Source of the DNA: Collinsella aerofaciens
Lineage (GTDB): Bacteria > Actinomycetota > Coriobacteriia > Coriobacteriales > Coriobacteriaceae
Assembly (NCBI RefSeq): GCF_028206995.1
Contig: NZ_JAQLFL010000009.1
Coordinates: 1 to 64,000, forward strand
Direction of reading: 5' to 3'
DNA length: 64,000 bases
A model generated the notes under the pieces. That model worked only from the letters and a program-made list of their open reading frames with translations, searched no databases and was not told the DNA's origin. How positions within the stretch are numbered: position 1 is the stretch's first letter; each line of letters starts with the position of its first letter. Below are positions 1 to 9,035 of this stretch, piece by piece. Position numbers and translations under genes: made by a program.

Positions 1-287
1 TATTACGAGCTCCTGTGCGAATTGGAGAGAGCGCTCCCGCAAACTGCCTCTTGACAACTTATAGGAGCGTCGGTTTTAATTTCGCAATGTTCCGTGTGGT
101 CGAGGGTAACCGGTCAAACGTAGTAGACAGGCCAATTTCATGGCAAGCGAGTCGACTCGGGGCACAGGGCAGCCAAAAAAGCCCTGTCCCAAATTGATTG
201 CTTTTGAGTTGCGGTGATATACGGACTGTTTAAGGCTTCTAGCCCATAAAACAGTCCCCATTTCACCGCAACTGATGAGGGGATGGG
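1..287. other. Intergenic left edge, no gene recognised
   Basis: No convincing coding region is visible before the folC stop codon. A weak plus-strand promoter-like pair (TTGACA at 51-56, TTTTAA at 74-79, 17-base spacer) points at no gene. An imperfect hairpin at about 160-190 has GGGACAG-type arms around a run of A. A member of the AGTTGCGGTG inverted-repeat family lies at 207-272. Confidence 0.5.
207..272. repeat. Inverted repeat, AGTTGCGGTG family, copy 1
   Basis: The left arm (207-231) begins AGTTGCGGTG and ends ACTGTTT. The right arm (248-272) is its imperfect complement, ending CACCGCAACT. It lies just past the folC stop codon. Arms are about 25 bases with a few mismatches in the centre. 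Confidence 0.8.
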
Positions 288-1631
288 TTAGCGCAGCAGA
301 CCGGCTACTTCGCCGGCTAGGGTGATGGTGCCGGCTGCTACGAAGGACTCGCCCGCGGCATCGAAGGCGGCGAGAGCCTCGGACACGCTCATGTACACGC
401 CCGAGAGTTTTTCGGCGTCCACCAGGGCAGCGAGCTCCTCTGCCGGCAGGGCGCGGTCGGAATCGGTCTGGGTCACGACTACGCGGGGGAACGCCGGAAC
501 CAAAACGTCAACGATACCCGCCACGTCCTTATCGGCCAGCGCGGCACATAGCAGCGTGGGGCGATTCTCCACGCACGGATCGATCTCGTCCAGCGCGCTC
601 ACAAAGTTCTCGCAGCTCTGAGGGTTATGGCAGGCGTCGATCAGCTTGAGTGGATCGGTCCCCAGTACATCAAAGCGGCCCGGCGTGGGGCAGCCCATAA
701 GCGACGCATCGAGCTTGTCATGATCGAGTTCGCGACCCAAATACCCCTCGCAAAGCATAATCGCGCACGCGGCATTCTGCGGCTGATAGGCCGGCTTGAC
801 CATGCTCGACGTATAGATTGCACGCGGCGTGGTGCAGCTAAACTCAACCGTGTCGCCCACATGCGCCGGCACCTTAGTCGTGGCATGACTCACCACGAGC
901 GGCACGACGCCGCACTCGCGACAACGGGCATCCATCACGCGCTGAACGCTCGGCTCATGCGTGCCTTCGCCCAGCACAACCAAGCGTCCGGGCTTGATGA
1001 CCGCAGCCTTCTCCCCCGCAATGGCCTCGAGCGTGTCGCCTAAAATACGTGTGTGATCGAGCCCAATGCCCGTAATGGCCACGGTGACAGGATCGGTCGC
1101 GCTTGTGGCGTCCCAACGCCCGCCCATGCCAACCTCGAGCACGGCAACGTCCACCGCAGCCTCGGCAAACATTACAAGTGCAGCAGCCGTAAGCAGATCA
1201 AACGGCGTTATGGAATAGGCGCGCTCCCCCGCTGCCACACGACGAGCATTCACACGATGCCCCGCCTCGACAGCTGCCGAAACGCCACGGGCAAAGGCCT
1301 CGTCGCTCACAACGCACCCATCGACCTCCATGCGCTCGGGATAGCGCACCAGCTGCGGCGACGTATACAGCGCGGTCTTGAGCCCCTCACCACGAAGAAT
1401 GGCAGCCGAAAAACGCGTAGTCGAAGTCTTGCCATTGGTACCGGCAACCTGAATGCAATCGAAATACTCATCCGGACGACCAAGCTCATCGAGCATATCG
1501 ACAACCGTCTCGAGCAAAGGACCAGCATCCCCAGAAATCCGCCCCGTATCAGCAGCAAGTCCCACAGCCTCATCAAACGAAAGCAACTCAAACGAGAAAG
1601 GAACGACATACGACCCAGAACGCTTAGCCAT
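288..1631 (-). CDS. folC: Bifunctional folylpolyglutamate synthase / dihydrofolate synthase
   Basis: Joins glutamate to dihydropteroate or to reduced folates in the cytoplasm, completing and retaining folate. The 447-residue product has a Mur-ligase-type P-loop (GTNGKTSTTRF, about residue 60), the family motif EVGMGGRWDATSA near residue 165 and DACHNPQS in the C-terminal domain. Length is normal for FolC. The ATG at 1631 (MAKRSG) is preferred over an in-frame codon seven residues upstream because the homologous sequence begins near it. It is the last gene in the left block, downstream of valS on the same strand, with 280 bases between that may hold its promoter. Confidence 0.93.
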   Translation of the reverse strand: MAKRSGSYVVPFSFELLSFDEAVGLAADTGRISGDAGPLLETVVDMLDELGRPDEYFDCIQVAGTNGKTSTTRFSAAILRGEGLKTALYTSPQLVRYPERMEVDGCVVSDEAFARGVSAAVEAGHRVNARRVAAGERAYSITPFDLLTAAALVMFAEAAVDVAVLEVGMGGRWDATSATDPVTVAITGIGLDHTRILGDTLEAIAGEKAAVIKPGRLVVLGEGTHEPSVQRVMDARCRECGVVPLVVSHATTKVPAHVGDTVEFSCTTPRAIYTSSMVKPAYQPQNAACAIMLCEGYLGRELDHDKLDASLMGCPTPGRFDVLGTDPLKLIDACHNPQSCENFVSALDEIDPCVENRPTLLCAALADKDVAGIVDVLVPAFPRVVVTQTDSDRALPAEELAALVDAEKLSGVYMSVSEALAAFDAAGESFVAAGTITLAGEVAGLLR

Positions 1632-1797
1632 AACCCAAAGTCCCCTCAACATAAAAAGAGGCCCGTAATAAACAACGAGCCCCTCCCATTCAAAATCTCA
1701 GCTAAACACCGCTTTGCAGCGACCTCAAGGCCACAACCAAGTGGCCCCAACCTACCAGTTGCAAACAACCACGTAAGCGAACTAGGAGCGGCCCGAC

Positions 1798-1886
1798 GCT
1801 TTGCTCGCCGCAAGTTCCGCACGCAAAGGACAGCACTTAATGTGCTGTCCGTCTTGCGCAGGACTGTCCGCAGTAGCGAGCAAAGC
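1798..1886 (+). repeat. Nested inverted repeat downstream of valS
   Basis: Outer arms at 1798-1808 (GCTTTGCTCGC) and 1876-1886 enclose an inner hairpin at 1828-1850 built on GGACAGCAC and its complement around TTAAT. The flank TTCCGCACG at about 1815, and CAGGAC after the hairpin, are shared with a second copy upstream of valS (4660-4713, opposite orientation). No T-run follows, so it is not a simple terminator. Confidence 0.75.
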
Positions 1887-1911
1887 CCCAAACCGCGTCC
1901 CCCAGTACCGC

Positions 1912-4608
1912 CTACGAGAAGTCAGCAACCTGAGCAGTCAGCGCCGCCAGGATCTCTTTGAGCTCAGCTGCACGGTCCCTCTTCTTCTGGACCACCGCGG
2001 GCGCGGCCTTGGCCACAAAGCCCTCGTTGGCAAGCGTCTTCTCGCAGCCGGCGAGCTCCTTCTGGGCCGTGGCGATCTCCTTCTCCAGGCGCGCCTTCTC
2101 GGCCGAAAGATCAACCTTGCCCTCGAGCACCACAAAGGCCTCGACGCCGCTGTCGACCACGGCGATGCTCGCGGCAGGCTTCTCAACGTCGGTGCCCATA
2201 ACCAGCGAGGCGGTGTTCGCCAGCGGCTCGATGGTCGAGCGCAGGCTCTCGAGCTTCGCGATATCCTCGGCACCGGCGCGCACGACCACGTCGAGTTCGG
2301 CCTTGGGGCTCAAGCGATAACGCGAACGCGTGGCGCGGGCGGCAGATACCACGGCACGGCACAGCTCAAACGCGCGCTCGGCGTCCTCGTCGACGTACTT
2401 GGCGTAGTCGGCGGGCTCCGGCCACTTGGCGATCATGAGTGCCTCGGCGCGGTTCACGTTGCCCTCGGCGTCCAGATCGAGCACGCTCGCCGGCATGTTG
2501 TCCCAGATCTCCTCGGTGACGAACGGCATGAGCGGGTGCATCAGGCGAATAGAGGTGTCGAGCACAAAGATCAGGTTGCGCTGAGCCTGCAGACGGCCCT
2601 CGCCCTTCAGACGGGCCTTGGTGACCTCGACGTACCAGTCGCAGACCTCGTTCCAGAAGAACTGCTGCACGCCGCGGGCCATGTCGCCAAAGGTGTAGTT
2701 CTCGATGCCCTCGGTGACCATCTTCACGGCCTTTGCCAGGCGGCTGAACATCCAGGCGTCGGCCGGCGTCTCCACGACGGGCTCACCGGGCGTGTAGCCC
2801 TCCATGTTCATGAGCAGGAAGCGGCTGGCGTTCCAGATCTTGGTCACAAACGACTTGGCCTGCTCGGTACGCGGACTGTCGATAAGCTTCTTGGTCTTCT
2901 TGTCGATGTTCGCATCGAACTTGACGTCCTGGTTGTTGGTGCACAGAGTCAGCAGGTTGTAACGCATGGCGTCGGCGCCATACATACCAATGAGATCCAT
3001 GGGGTCAACGCCGTTGCCCTTGGACTTGGACATGCGGCTGCCGTCCTTGGCCAGGATTGTCGGGTAGATGACGACGTCCTTAAACGGCACCTCGTCCAGG
3101 AAGTACAGCGAGCTCATGACCATGCGGGCGACCCACAGCGCGATGATGTCGCGCGCGGTGACGAGCGCCGTCGTGGGGTGATGACCCTCGAGCAGCTCCG
3201 GCTTTTGCGGCCAGCCCTGCGTGGCGAAGGTCCACAGCTGCGAGCTGAACCAGGTGTCCAGCACGTTCTCGTCCTGAAGCACGTGATGGCCGCCGCACTT
3301 AGGGCACACGTCGGTGTCCTCGGTAAGGGCGTCCTCCCAGCCGCAGTCCTCGCAGTAGAACACGGGGATGCGGTGGCCCCACCACAGCTGGCGGCTGATG
3401 CACCAGTCCTTAAGGTTCTCCATCCAGGTGGTGTAGGTCTGCGTCCAGCGCGCAGGGTGGAAAGTGACCTTGCCGGAGTTGACGGCGTCGAGCGCCGGCC
3501 CCTTGAGCTTGTCGACGGCCACGAACCACTGCTCGGACAGCCACGGCTCAAGCGCGGCGTCGCAACGGTAGCAGTGCATGACGGAGTGATCGAGTTCCTC
3601 GACATGATCGAGCAGGTCGTGCTCCTCGAACCACTTGATGACGGCCTCGCGGCACTCGTCGCGATTCATGCCGGTGAACTCGCCGTAGCCCTCGACGACC
3701 ACCGCGTGCTCGTCGAAGATGTTGATCTGCGGCAGGTCGTGGGCCTGGCCCATGGCGTAGTCGTTGGGGTCGTGGGCCGGGGTGACCTTAACGAAGCCGG
3801 AACCAAAGTTGGCATCGACGTGCCAATCCTCAAAGATGGGGATCTCGCGGTCAACGATGGGAAGCTTGACGGTCTTACCCACAAAGGCGGCCTTCTCGGG
3901 ATCCTTCGGGGAGACGGCGACGCCCGTGTCGCCGAGCATGGTCTCGGGGCGCGTGGTAGCGACGACGATGTAGTCCTGGCCGTTGACCGGCTCGGTCAGC
4001 GGGTAGCGCAGGTGCCACAGGTGGCCCTTCTCGTCCTTATATTCGGCCTCGTCGTCCGAGATAGCGGTGGTGCAGTTGGGGCACCAGTTAACGATACGCT
4101 TGCCACGGTAGATCAGGCCGTCGTGGTACCAGTCGCAGAAGACCTTGCGCACGGCCTGCGCGTAGTCCTCGTCCATGGTAAAGCGCTCGTTATCAAAGTC
4201 GACGGAGCAGCCCATACGCTTGATCTGCTCGACGATGATGCCGCCGTACTCGTGGGTCCAATCCCAGCAAGCGTCGACAAACTTGTCGCGGCCGATCTCC
4301 AGGCGGCTGATGCCCTCACTCTTGAGCTTCTTGTCGACCTTGGTCTGCGTGGCGATACCGGCGTGATCGGTGCCGAGCACCCAGCGCGTGGACTTGCCGC
4401 GCATGCGGGCCATACGAATGATGGCGTCCTGGATGGAGTCGTCGGTGGCGTGACCCATGTGGAGCTTGCCGGTCACGTTGGGAGGCGGAATGGTGACGGT
4501 GCAGTCGCCCACGCCCTCGCGGCGCTTATAGTAGCCGCCGTCGAGCCACTTCTGTAGGATCGCCGGCTCGTTGGTCGACGGATCGTAGTTCTTGGGCATC
4601 TCTTCCAT
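1912..4608 (-). CDS. valS: Valyl-tRNA synthetase
   Basis: Class Ia aminoacyl-tRNA synthetase that charges tRNA-Val in the cytoplasm and edits mischarged threonine. The 898-residue length is typical. The HIGH-type motif reads PPPNVTGKLHMGHA (about residues 41-54). The KMSKS-type motif reads DGSRMSKSKGN in the middle of the protein. A C-terminal coiled-coil arm (EGKVDLSAEKARLEKEIA) ends the sequence, as usual in ValS. The start (MEEMPKNYDP) sits behind AGGGAGAGATAT. No T-box element could be seen in the 337 bases upstream. Confidence 0.97.
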   Translation of the reverse strand: MEEMPKNYDPSTNEPAILQKWLDGGYYKRREGVGDCTVTIPPPNVTGKLHMGHATDDSIQDAIIRMARMRGKSTRWVLGTDHAGIATQTKVDKKLKSEGISRLEIGRDKFVDACWDWTHEYGGIIVEQIKRMGCSVDFDNERFTMDEDYAQAVRKVFCDWYHDGLIYRGKRIVNWCPNCTTAISDDEAEYKDEKGHLWHLRYPLTEPVNGQDYIVVATTRPETMLGDTGVAVSPKDPEKAAFVGKTVKLPIVDREIPIFEDWHVDANFGSGFVKVTPAHDPNDYAMGQAHDLPQINIFDEHAVVVEGYGEFTGMNRDECREAVIKWFEEHDLLDHVEELDHSVMHCYRCDAALEPWLSEQWFVAVDKLKGPALDAVNSGKVTFHPARWTQTYTTWMENLKDWCISRQLWWGHRIPVFYCEDCGWEDALTEDTDVCPKCGGHHVLQDENVLDTWFSSQLWTFATQGWPQKPELLEGHHPTTALVTARDIIALWVARMVMSSLYFLDEVPFKDVVIYPTILAKDGSRMSKSKGNGVDPMDLIGMYGADAMRYNLLTLCTNNQDVKFDANIDKKTKKLIDSPRTEQAKSFVTKIWNASRFLLMNMEGYTPGEPVVETPADAWMFSRLAKAVKMVTEGIENYTFGDMARGVQQFFWNEVCDWYVEVTKARLKGEGRLQAQRNLIFVLDTSIRLMHPLMPFVTEEIWDNMPASVLDLDAEGNVNRAEALMIAKWPEPADYAKYVDEDAERAFELCRAVVSAARATRSRYRLSPKAELDVVVRAGAEDIAKLESLRSTIEPLANTASLVMGTDVEKPAASIAVVDSGVEAFVVLEGKVDLSAEKARLEKEIATAQKELAGCEKTLANEGFVAKAAPAVVQKKRDRAAELKEILAALTAQVADFS

Positions 4609-4628
4609 ATATCTCTCCCTGTCCCGCC

Positions 4629-4741
4629 GGCGTGTCCGCCTGCTTGGTTTTCGCTCGGTCAGGTCCTGGCTCGCACGAAGAGCACATTAAGTGCTCTTCG
4701 GCTCGTGCGGAATCTACGAAAACCAAGCAGGCGGACACGCC
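4629..4741 (-). repeat. Nested inverted repeat upstream of valS
   Basis: The outer arms 4629-4653 and 4717-4741 are perfect 25-base complements (GGCGTGTCCGCC... and ...GGCGGACACGCC). Inside lies a hairpin at 4677-4699 with arms GAAGAGCAC/GTGCTCTTC around ATTAA. On the minus strand the inner part shares TTCCGCACG, AGCACTTAATGTGCT and CAGGAC with the copy downstream of valS at 1813-1866, so valS lies between two inverted copies. Confidence 0.85.
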
Positions 4742-4816
4742 TTAGGTATCGATTACTTCAGTCTGAAGGTACTAACTTGACAGTCTCACAGAATAGCACA
4801 GGCATACCTGCCGAAA

Positions 4817-4897
4817 AGGGACAGGTTTATTTTGGTAGGTTTTATCAGGGGAAACGACATTTGCCCATATAAAACCGACCAAAATAAACCTGTCCCT
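4817..4897. repeat. Long inverted repeat with GGGACAG ends
   Basis: Arms 4817-4845 and 4869-4897 (about 29 bases each, one or two mismatches) begin AGGGACAGGTTTATTTTGG and close around a 23-base loop. It lies between the clpX terminator and valS. GGGACAG is also found in hairpins at about 160-190, 14581-14616 and 57238-57268, suggesting related mobile or REP-like elements. Confidence 0.8.
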
Positions 4898-4903
4898 AAA
4901 TGG

Positions 4904-4933
4904 CAGGCCCCGCGGTGGTTGCCGCGGGGCCTG
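4904..4933 (-). terminator. GC-rich hairpin after clpX
   Basis: Perfect 12-base arms CAGGCCCCGCGG and CCGCGGGGCCTG are separated by six bases, starting 13 bases beyond the clpX stop codon. The downstream T-run is poor (ATTTAG), so termination strength is uncertain. Confidence 0.65.
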
Positions 4934-4945
4934 GATTCAAACTAT

Positions 4946-6355
4946 TTACCCGTAGATGCGTTGGGGCTGTTCTTCGCCCTTTACGGAGGCTTCGGTCACG
5001 ATGACCTTGGAAACGCCCTCCTCGCTGGGGAGGTCGAACATCGTCTGCTGCAGCACGTCCTCGCAGATGGAACGCAGGCCGCGGGCGCCGGTCTTGCGGG
5101 CAAGCGCCATGCGGGCGATCTCGTGCAGGGCGGCATCCTCAAACTCAAGCTCAACGTCCTCGAGCTGGAACATCTTACGATACTGGCGCACCACGGCGTT
5201 CTTGGGCTCGGTCAGAATCGACACCAGGTCATCCTCGTCGAGCGCCTGCGTCTGGGTGACGACGGGCGTACGTCCCACAAACTCGGGGATCATGCCAAAG
5301 GCGTTGAGGTCCTGTGGGAGCACCTGGCGCAGCAGGTCGTTCTCATCGACCGAGGTGGGGCCGGCAATCTCGGAGTTAAAGCCCACGCCCTTGTTGCCCA
5401 CGCGATCGGCGATGATCTTATCCAGGCCCACAAAGGCACCGCCGCAGATGAACAGGATGTTGGTCGTGTCGATCTGCAGCAGCTCCTGCTGGGGATGCTT
5501 ACGGCCGCCGGTGGGCGGAACGCTTGCCACCGTGCCCTCAAGGATCTTAAGCAGCGCCTGCTGAACTCCCTCGCCCGAGACATCGCGGGTAATGGAGAGG
5601 TTCTCGGCCTTACGGGCGATCTTATCAATCTCGTCCACGTAGATAATGCCCACCTGAGCGCGCTCAATGTCACCATCGGCAGCATTGATGAGCTTGAGCA
5701 GGATGTTCTCCACGTCCTCGCCCACATAGCCGGCCTCGGTGAGCGCGGTGGCGTCGGCAATGGCAAACGGCACCTCGAGGATGCGCGCGAGCGTCTGGGC
5801 CAGCAGGGTCTTGCCGGTACCGGTGGGACCGAGCAGCAGGATGTTGGACTTGGCGAGCTCTACCTCGTCCATATCGTCATCGAACTGCGAGCCCATGCCA
5901 GCATCAAAAGCGGACACCGCGGCGCCGCCCTCGATCACGCGGCGATAGTGATTGTACACGGCAACCGACATAGCGCGCTTGGCGTCCTCCTGGCCCATAA
6001 CATAAGCCGAAAGCTCGTCATAGATCTCGTGCGGCGTCGGCACGTGCGTAATGACCTGGCGAGCGTCGTCCTCCAGCTCAAAACCCTCGGCCTCGGGATC
6101 TACAGCAGGCTGGCCGGCAGCCTGGCCGTGGTCGTTGAGGAAGCCCGGCAGCTTGCCGTTGCGGGCAGCGTCCATAAAGTCCGAAGCCAGCGACTCCTCC
6201 AAGATCTCGGAACATGCGGCGACGCACTCGTCACAGATAAAGATGTTGGTCGGGCCCTTTACGAGGCGACGAACCTGGCCCTGCTCTTTTCCGCAGAAGG
6301 AGCAGCGGATGGGGTTGCCGTTCTCGTCAAAGTTGTCCTGCATGTTACCTGCCAT
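4946..6355 (-). CDS. clpX: ATP-dependent Clp protease ATP-binding subunit ClpX
   Basis: AAA+ unfoldase that feeds tagged proteins to ClpP. The 469-residue product opens with the zinc-binding domain ([14 protein letters not shown]...CDECV, about residues 19-44). It then has Walker A (GPTGTGKT, about residue 176), Walker B ([10 protein letters not shown]) and the C-terminal small domain. Length is slightly above the usual 420 because of a longer acidic linker after the zinc domain. It starts one base after the clpP stop codon, so clpP and clpX are co-transcribed. Confidence 0.97.
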   Translation of the reverse strand: MAGNMQDNFDENGNPIRCSFCGKEQGQVRRLVKGPTNIFICDECVAACSEILEESLASDFMDAARNGKLPGFLNDHGQAAGQPAVDPEAEGFELEDDARQVITHVPTPHEIYDELSAYVMGQEDAKRAMSVAVYNHYRRVIEGGAAVSAFDAGMGSQFDDDMDEVELAKSNILLLGPTGTGKTLLAQTLARILEVPFAIADATALTEAGYVGEDVENILLKLINAADGDIERAQVGIIYVDEIDKIARKAENLSITRDVSGEGVQQALLKILEGTVASVPPTGGRKHPQQELLQIDTTNILFICGGAFVGLDKIIADRVGNKGVGFNSEIAGPTSVDENDLLRQVLPQDLNAFGMIPEFVGRTPVVTQTQALDEDDLVSILTEPKNAVVRQYRKMFQLEDVELEFEDAALHEIARMALARKTGARGLRSICEDVLQQTMFDLPSEEGVSKVIVTEASVKGEEQPQRIYG

Positions 6356-6356
6356 C

Positions 6357-6977
6357 CTAGGCGTCCTTCGCGGCGAGGTCGCGCGAGGTGACGATACGAT
6401 CGATCAGGCCGTAGTCGAGGGCCTCGGCAGCGGTCAGGTAGTTGTCGCGCTCGGTATCGGCCTGGACCTTTTCGATGGGCTGGCCAGAGGCGTCGGACAG
6501 GATCTGGTTGAGCTCGCGACGGGTCTTCTTGATCTCCTCGGCCACGATCTCAATCTCGGTCTGCTGGCCCTGCGCACCGCCGCTGGGCTGGTGAATCATG
6601 ACCTTGGAATGCGGCAGGCAGAAGCGCTTGCCCTTGGCGCCGGCCGAAAGCAGCACGGCGGCCATAGACGCGGCCATGCCGACGCAAATGGTCGAGACCT
6701 GCGGCTTGATAAAGTTCATAGTGTCAAGAATTGCCAGGCCGGAGTAGACCTCGCCGCCGGGCGAATTGATGTAGAGCGAGATATCCTTCTCGGCATCCTG
6801 GCTCTCAAGATGCAGCAGCTGGGCAACGACCAGGTTGGCGCTGACGGAGTTGATCTCCTCGCCCAAAAAGATGATGCGGTCGTTGAGCAGGCGCGAATAG
6901 ATATCGTAGCTGCGCTCGCCGCGCGGCGTCTGCTCGATAACGTATGGCACGAGGGCGGAATCGAACTTGGCGATCAT
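6357..6977 (-). CDS. clpP: ATP-dependent Clp protease proteolytic subunit
   Basis: Serine protease that forms the tetradecameric chamber used by ClpX. The catalytic triad is visible: Ser in GMAASMAAV, His in MIHQPSGG and Asp in LDYGLIDRI. Several in-frame ATGs lie within 30 bases. The ATG at 6977 (MIAKFDSAL) is chosen because GGAG lies six bases upstream and the product (206 residues) has family length; 6983 or 6989 remain possible. It lies downstream of tig on the same strand, separated by a perfect 11-base-arm hairpin. Confidence 0.95.
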   Translation of the reverse strand: MIAKFDSALVPYVIEQTPRGERSYDIYSRLLNDRIIFLGEEINSVSANLVVAQLLHLESQDAEKDISLYINSPGGEVYSGLAILDTMNFIKPQVSTICVGMAASMAAVLLSAGAKGKRFCLPHSKVMIHQPSGGAQGQQTEIEIVAEEIKKTRRELNQILSDASGQPIEKVQADTERDNYLTAAEALDYGLIDRIVTSRDLAAKDA

Positions 6978-7023
6978 ACGCATCTCCATTTCTCTCTTGC
7001 GGACCAAATTGGTTCTAGATAAA

Positions 7024-7064
7024 CGTACGGTGCCCGCATGCTATGCATTGGCTGGCACCGTACG
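7024..7064. repeat. Perfect hairpin between tig and clpP
   Basis: Arms CGTACGGTGCC (7024-7034) and GGCACCGTACG (7054-7064) surround a 19-base loop. On the minus strand it lies 76 bases past the tig stop and about 47 bases before the clpP start, followed by GTTTATC. It could attenuate read-through from tig into clpPX or cap the clpP leader. Confidence 0.6.
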
Positions 7065-7140
7065 AAGCAACCGGATAACCGGTGTATAACTTTACCCCAT
7101 CACGGGCGCACGCATGCGCTCGCGGGCAAGGTGGCGAGAA

Positions 7141-8454
7141 TTACTCGGCGTCCTTGGCGGTCTCGTCGACCTCGGTCACCTTGGCGTTCTCGACCAGGTG
7201 GTCGACGGCCTTGGAGCGACGGATGGACTCGCGGACGGCAGGCATGCGGCCATCGGCGATGAACTCGGCCTTGGAAGCCTCGACGTCCTTGACGCCGGCC
7301 TTCTCGAACTCGGCGTTGATGTCATCCTCGGTGACCTCGATCTTGAGCTCGCGGGCGAGGGCGTCCAGAGCCAGGGACTCACGGGCAACGTCGTTGGCCT
7401 GCTTGTGCAGGTCGCCGATGAACTGCTCCATGGTCAGACCGGAAGCGGGCAGCCAGGTGTCCAGCGTCATGCCACGAGCAGCGAGGTTGGACAGGAAGTT
7501 CTGGCCGAGCTCCTCAAAGACGGACTGCTCGTAGTCGGCGTCCATCTCGTCGAGCTGCAGACGCTCGGCGAGAGCGGAGACGCAACGGTTCTCCTTCTCG
7601 GCCGGCAGGCGGGAAGCCTTGTCCTGCTCGATCTCGATCTTGATGGCGTCGCGCATAGCGTCGATGCTGTCAAAGCCAAAGTCGGACTTGACGAGCTCGT
7701 CGGTGAGCTCGGGGGTGTTGCGGACCTTGATACCCTTGACGGTGACCTCGACGGTGTGGGTCTCGGCCTCCTCGCCCTCCTCGACCTCGTCGGTCCAGGT
7801 GACGGTCTTGACGTCTTCAACGTTGGCACCGATCAGGGCCTCGTTGAACTCCTTGGGGTTGCTGTCGCTACCGGCGATGAGCATGCGGCCCTCGGCGGCA
7901 AAGTTGTCGGCGTTCTCGACGGCCTTGAGGTCGACGGTCACATAGTCGTCAGCCTCGACGGCACGACCCTCGACGTCCTCGAAGGTGGCACGGTAGTTGA
8001 GGAGCATCTCAACCTGGTTGTTGATCTCGGACTCGGTGACCTCCGCAGGGGGCATCTCGATCTCGACAGCGTCGAAGGAGGAGAGCTCGGCAGCGGGACG
8101 CAGGGAGAACTCGACGGTGTAGGTGTAGTCCTCGTGATCCTTGGCGAGGTCGAGCTCCTTGTAGTCACCGTTCTTGGTGGGGACGATGTCCAGCTCGTTG
8201 AGGACGGCGGGCTCGTTGGCGGCGATCAGGTCGTTGGTGGCCTGAGCGAGGGTAGCCTCGGCGCCAAGTGCGGAGTCGATGACCGGACGGGGAGCCTTAC
8301 CGGCACGGAAGCCCGGGAAGCGGTACTTCTTGGCGGTGTCCTTGTAGGCCTTCTTGATCGCGGCGTCGACGTCGGCGGCCGGGATGGTGACCGTAGCGGT
8401 GAGCTTGGCGTCCTTGACGTCAGAAGCGGTGATGTTCAACACGTTCCTCCTCAT
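7141..8454 (-). CDS. tig: Trigger factor, ribosome-associated chaperone / prolyl isomerase
   Basis: Folds nascent chains at the ribosome exit. The 437-residue product has the N-terminal ribosome-binding domain with the signature GFRAGKAPRPVI (about residues 45-56). A central FKBP-type domain and a helical C-terminal domain follow, and the tail is acidic. ATG at 8454 (MRRNVLNITASD) matches the usual family start; an in-frame codon 14 residues upstream lacks homology. It sits upstream of clpP-clpX, a common bacterial neighbourhood. Confidence 0.95.
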   Translation of the reverse strand: MRRNVLNITASDVKDAKLTATVTIPAADVDAAIKKAYKDTAKKYRFPGFRAGKAPRPVIDSALGAEATLAQATNDLIAANEPAVLNELDIVPTKNGDYKELDLAKDHEDYTYTVEFSLRPAAELSSFDAVEIEMPPAEVTESEINNQVEMLLNYRATFEDVEGRAVEADDYVTVDLKAVENADNFAAEGRMLIAGSDSNPKEFNEALIGANVEDVKTVTWTDEVEEGEEAETHTVEVTVKGIKVRNTPELTDELVKSDFGFDSIDAMRDAIKIEIEQDKASRLPAEKENRCVSALAERLQLDEMDADYEQSVFEELGQNFLSNLAARGMTLDTWLPASGLTMEQFIGDLHKQANDVARESLALDALARELKIEVTEDDINAEFEKAGVKDVEASKAEFIADGRMPAVRESIRRSKAVDHLVENAKVTEVDETAKDAE

Positions 8455-8530
8455 ACTGCCCAGCTTATCTGAGGTGCTGGTACCTTTATGCAACAAAGTG
8501 TCGCGACGGCCAAGGCCGACGCAGGTGCGA

Positions 8531-8614
8531 TGGTGCGGGCGAAAGGACTCGAACCTTCACGGGAATCCCACCAGAACCTAAATCTGGCGCGTCTACCAAT
8601 TCCGCCACGCCCGC
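8531..8614 (-). tRNA. tRNA-Leu (anticodon TAG)
   Basis: The minus strand gives a seven-base acceptor stem GCGGGCG/CGCCCGC and an anticodon loop TTTAGGT between CCAGA and TCTGG. A short class II variable arm, a GGTTCGAGTCC T-arm and a genome-encoded CCA end (8531-8533) complete it. Confidence 0.95.
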
Positions 8615-8720
8615 ATGAGCGCACAGACTAGGAATGATAGCAGATACGAACGGCAAGCGCACGCACACCTTTTACAGGCTCACGACCTCACCACGAGTAC
8701 GCATCGAATCCCCCGCCGCC

Positions 8721-8801
8721 CCATCGAAGTTGCGGTGGAATAGGGACTGTTTGGGGCTCCAGTCCTCCAAAACAGTCCCTATTCCACCGCAACTTCGGTG
8801 G
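8721..8801. repeat. Inverted repeat, AGTTGCGGTG family, copy 2
   Basis: The arms are about 35 bases with a single mismatch, centred on a short loop. The left arm carries GAAGTTGCGGTGGAATAGG followed by GACTGTTT. This is the longest-armed copy in the window. Confidence 0.9.
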
Positions 8802-8865
8802 GACTCGGCAGTCAGGCGGTGCTGGCCATGCGCCGGAAAGCGCGTCCCGGCTTGGGGCCTCGGAA

Positions 8866-9004
8866 TGGGATGCGGCTTCCGCTATAGCCATCAACCGTAA
8901 ACTGCAACCCGTTTTGAGCCCCTATTCCGGGATGCACTTTCCGCCAGGGGCCTCAAACGGAAACCGCATCCCGCAATTCGGACGAAAAGCGGGATGCGGT
9001 TTCC
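8866..9004. repeat. Cluster of GGGATGCGGTTTCC palindromic units
   Basis: A perfect inverted repeat with 16-base arms (GGAAACCGCATCCCGC at 8959-8974, complement at 8989-9004) sits next to an imperfect one (8909-8962, CCGTTTTGAGCCCC against GGGGCCTCAAACGG). GGGATGCGGCTTCC (near 8868) and GGGATGCACTTTCC (near 8930) are further copies of the unit. It lies just beyond the xdh stop codon at 9036. Confidence 0.75.
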
Positions 9005-9035
9005 CCGGGCTTGCCAAAGGGCGGCGGCGCCTCGT

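Larger units (their letters stand above)
4609..4945. other. valS-clpX intergenic region packed with inverted repeats
   Basis: No gene is seen. From left to right there is a nested repeat with 25-base perfect outer arms (4629-4741), a second long repeat with GGGACAG ends (4817-4897), and the GC-rich clpX terminator hairpin (4904-4933). The valS promoter must lie here. No T-box consensus (AGGGTGGNACC) is present on the minus strand. Confidence 0.6.
8615..9035. other. Repeat-filled gap between tRNA-Leu and the molybdenum hydroxylase
   Basis: No gene is supported. The gap holds an AGTTGCGGTG-family inverted repeat (8721-8801) and a separate cluster of short palindromic units built on GGGATGCGGTTTCC (about 8866-9004). 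Confidence 0.6.

Noticed and set aside
51..79. Promoter TTGACA-N17-TTTTAA near the left edge
   Set aside because: No plus-strand gene follows, and the -10 is poor; kept only as a remark in the edge entry.
4609..4830. T-box leader for valS
   Set aside because: No AGGGTGGNACC-type antiterminator sequence or specifier stem could be recognised; the region is filled with inverted repeats of another kind.
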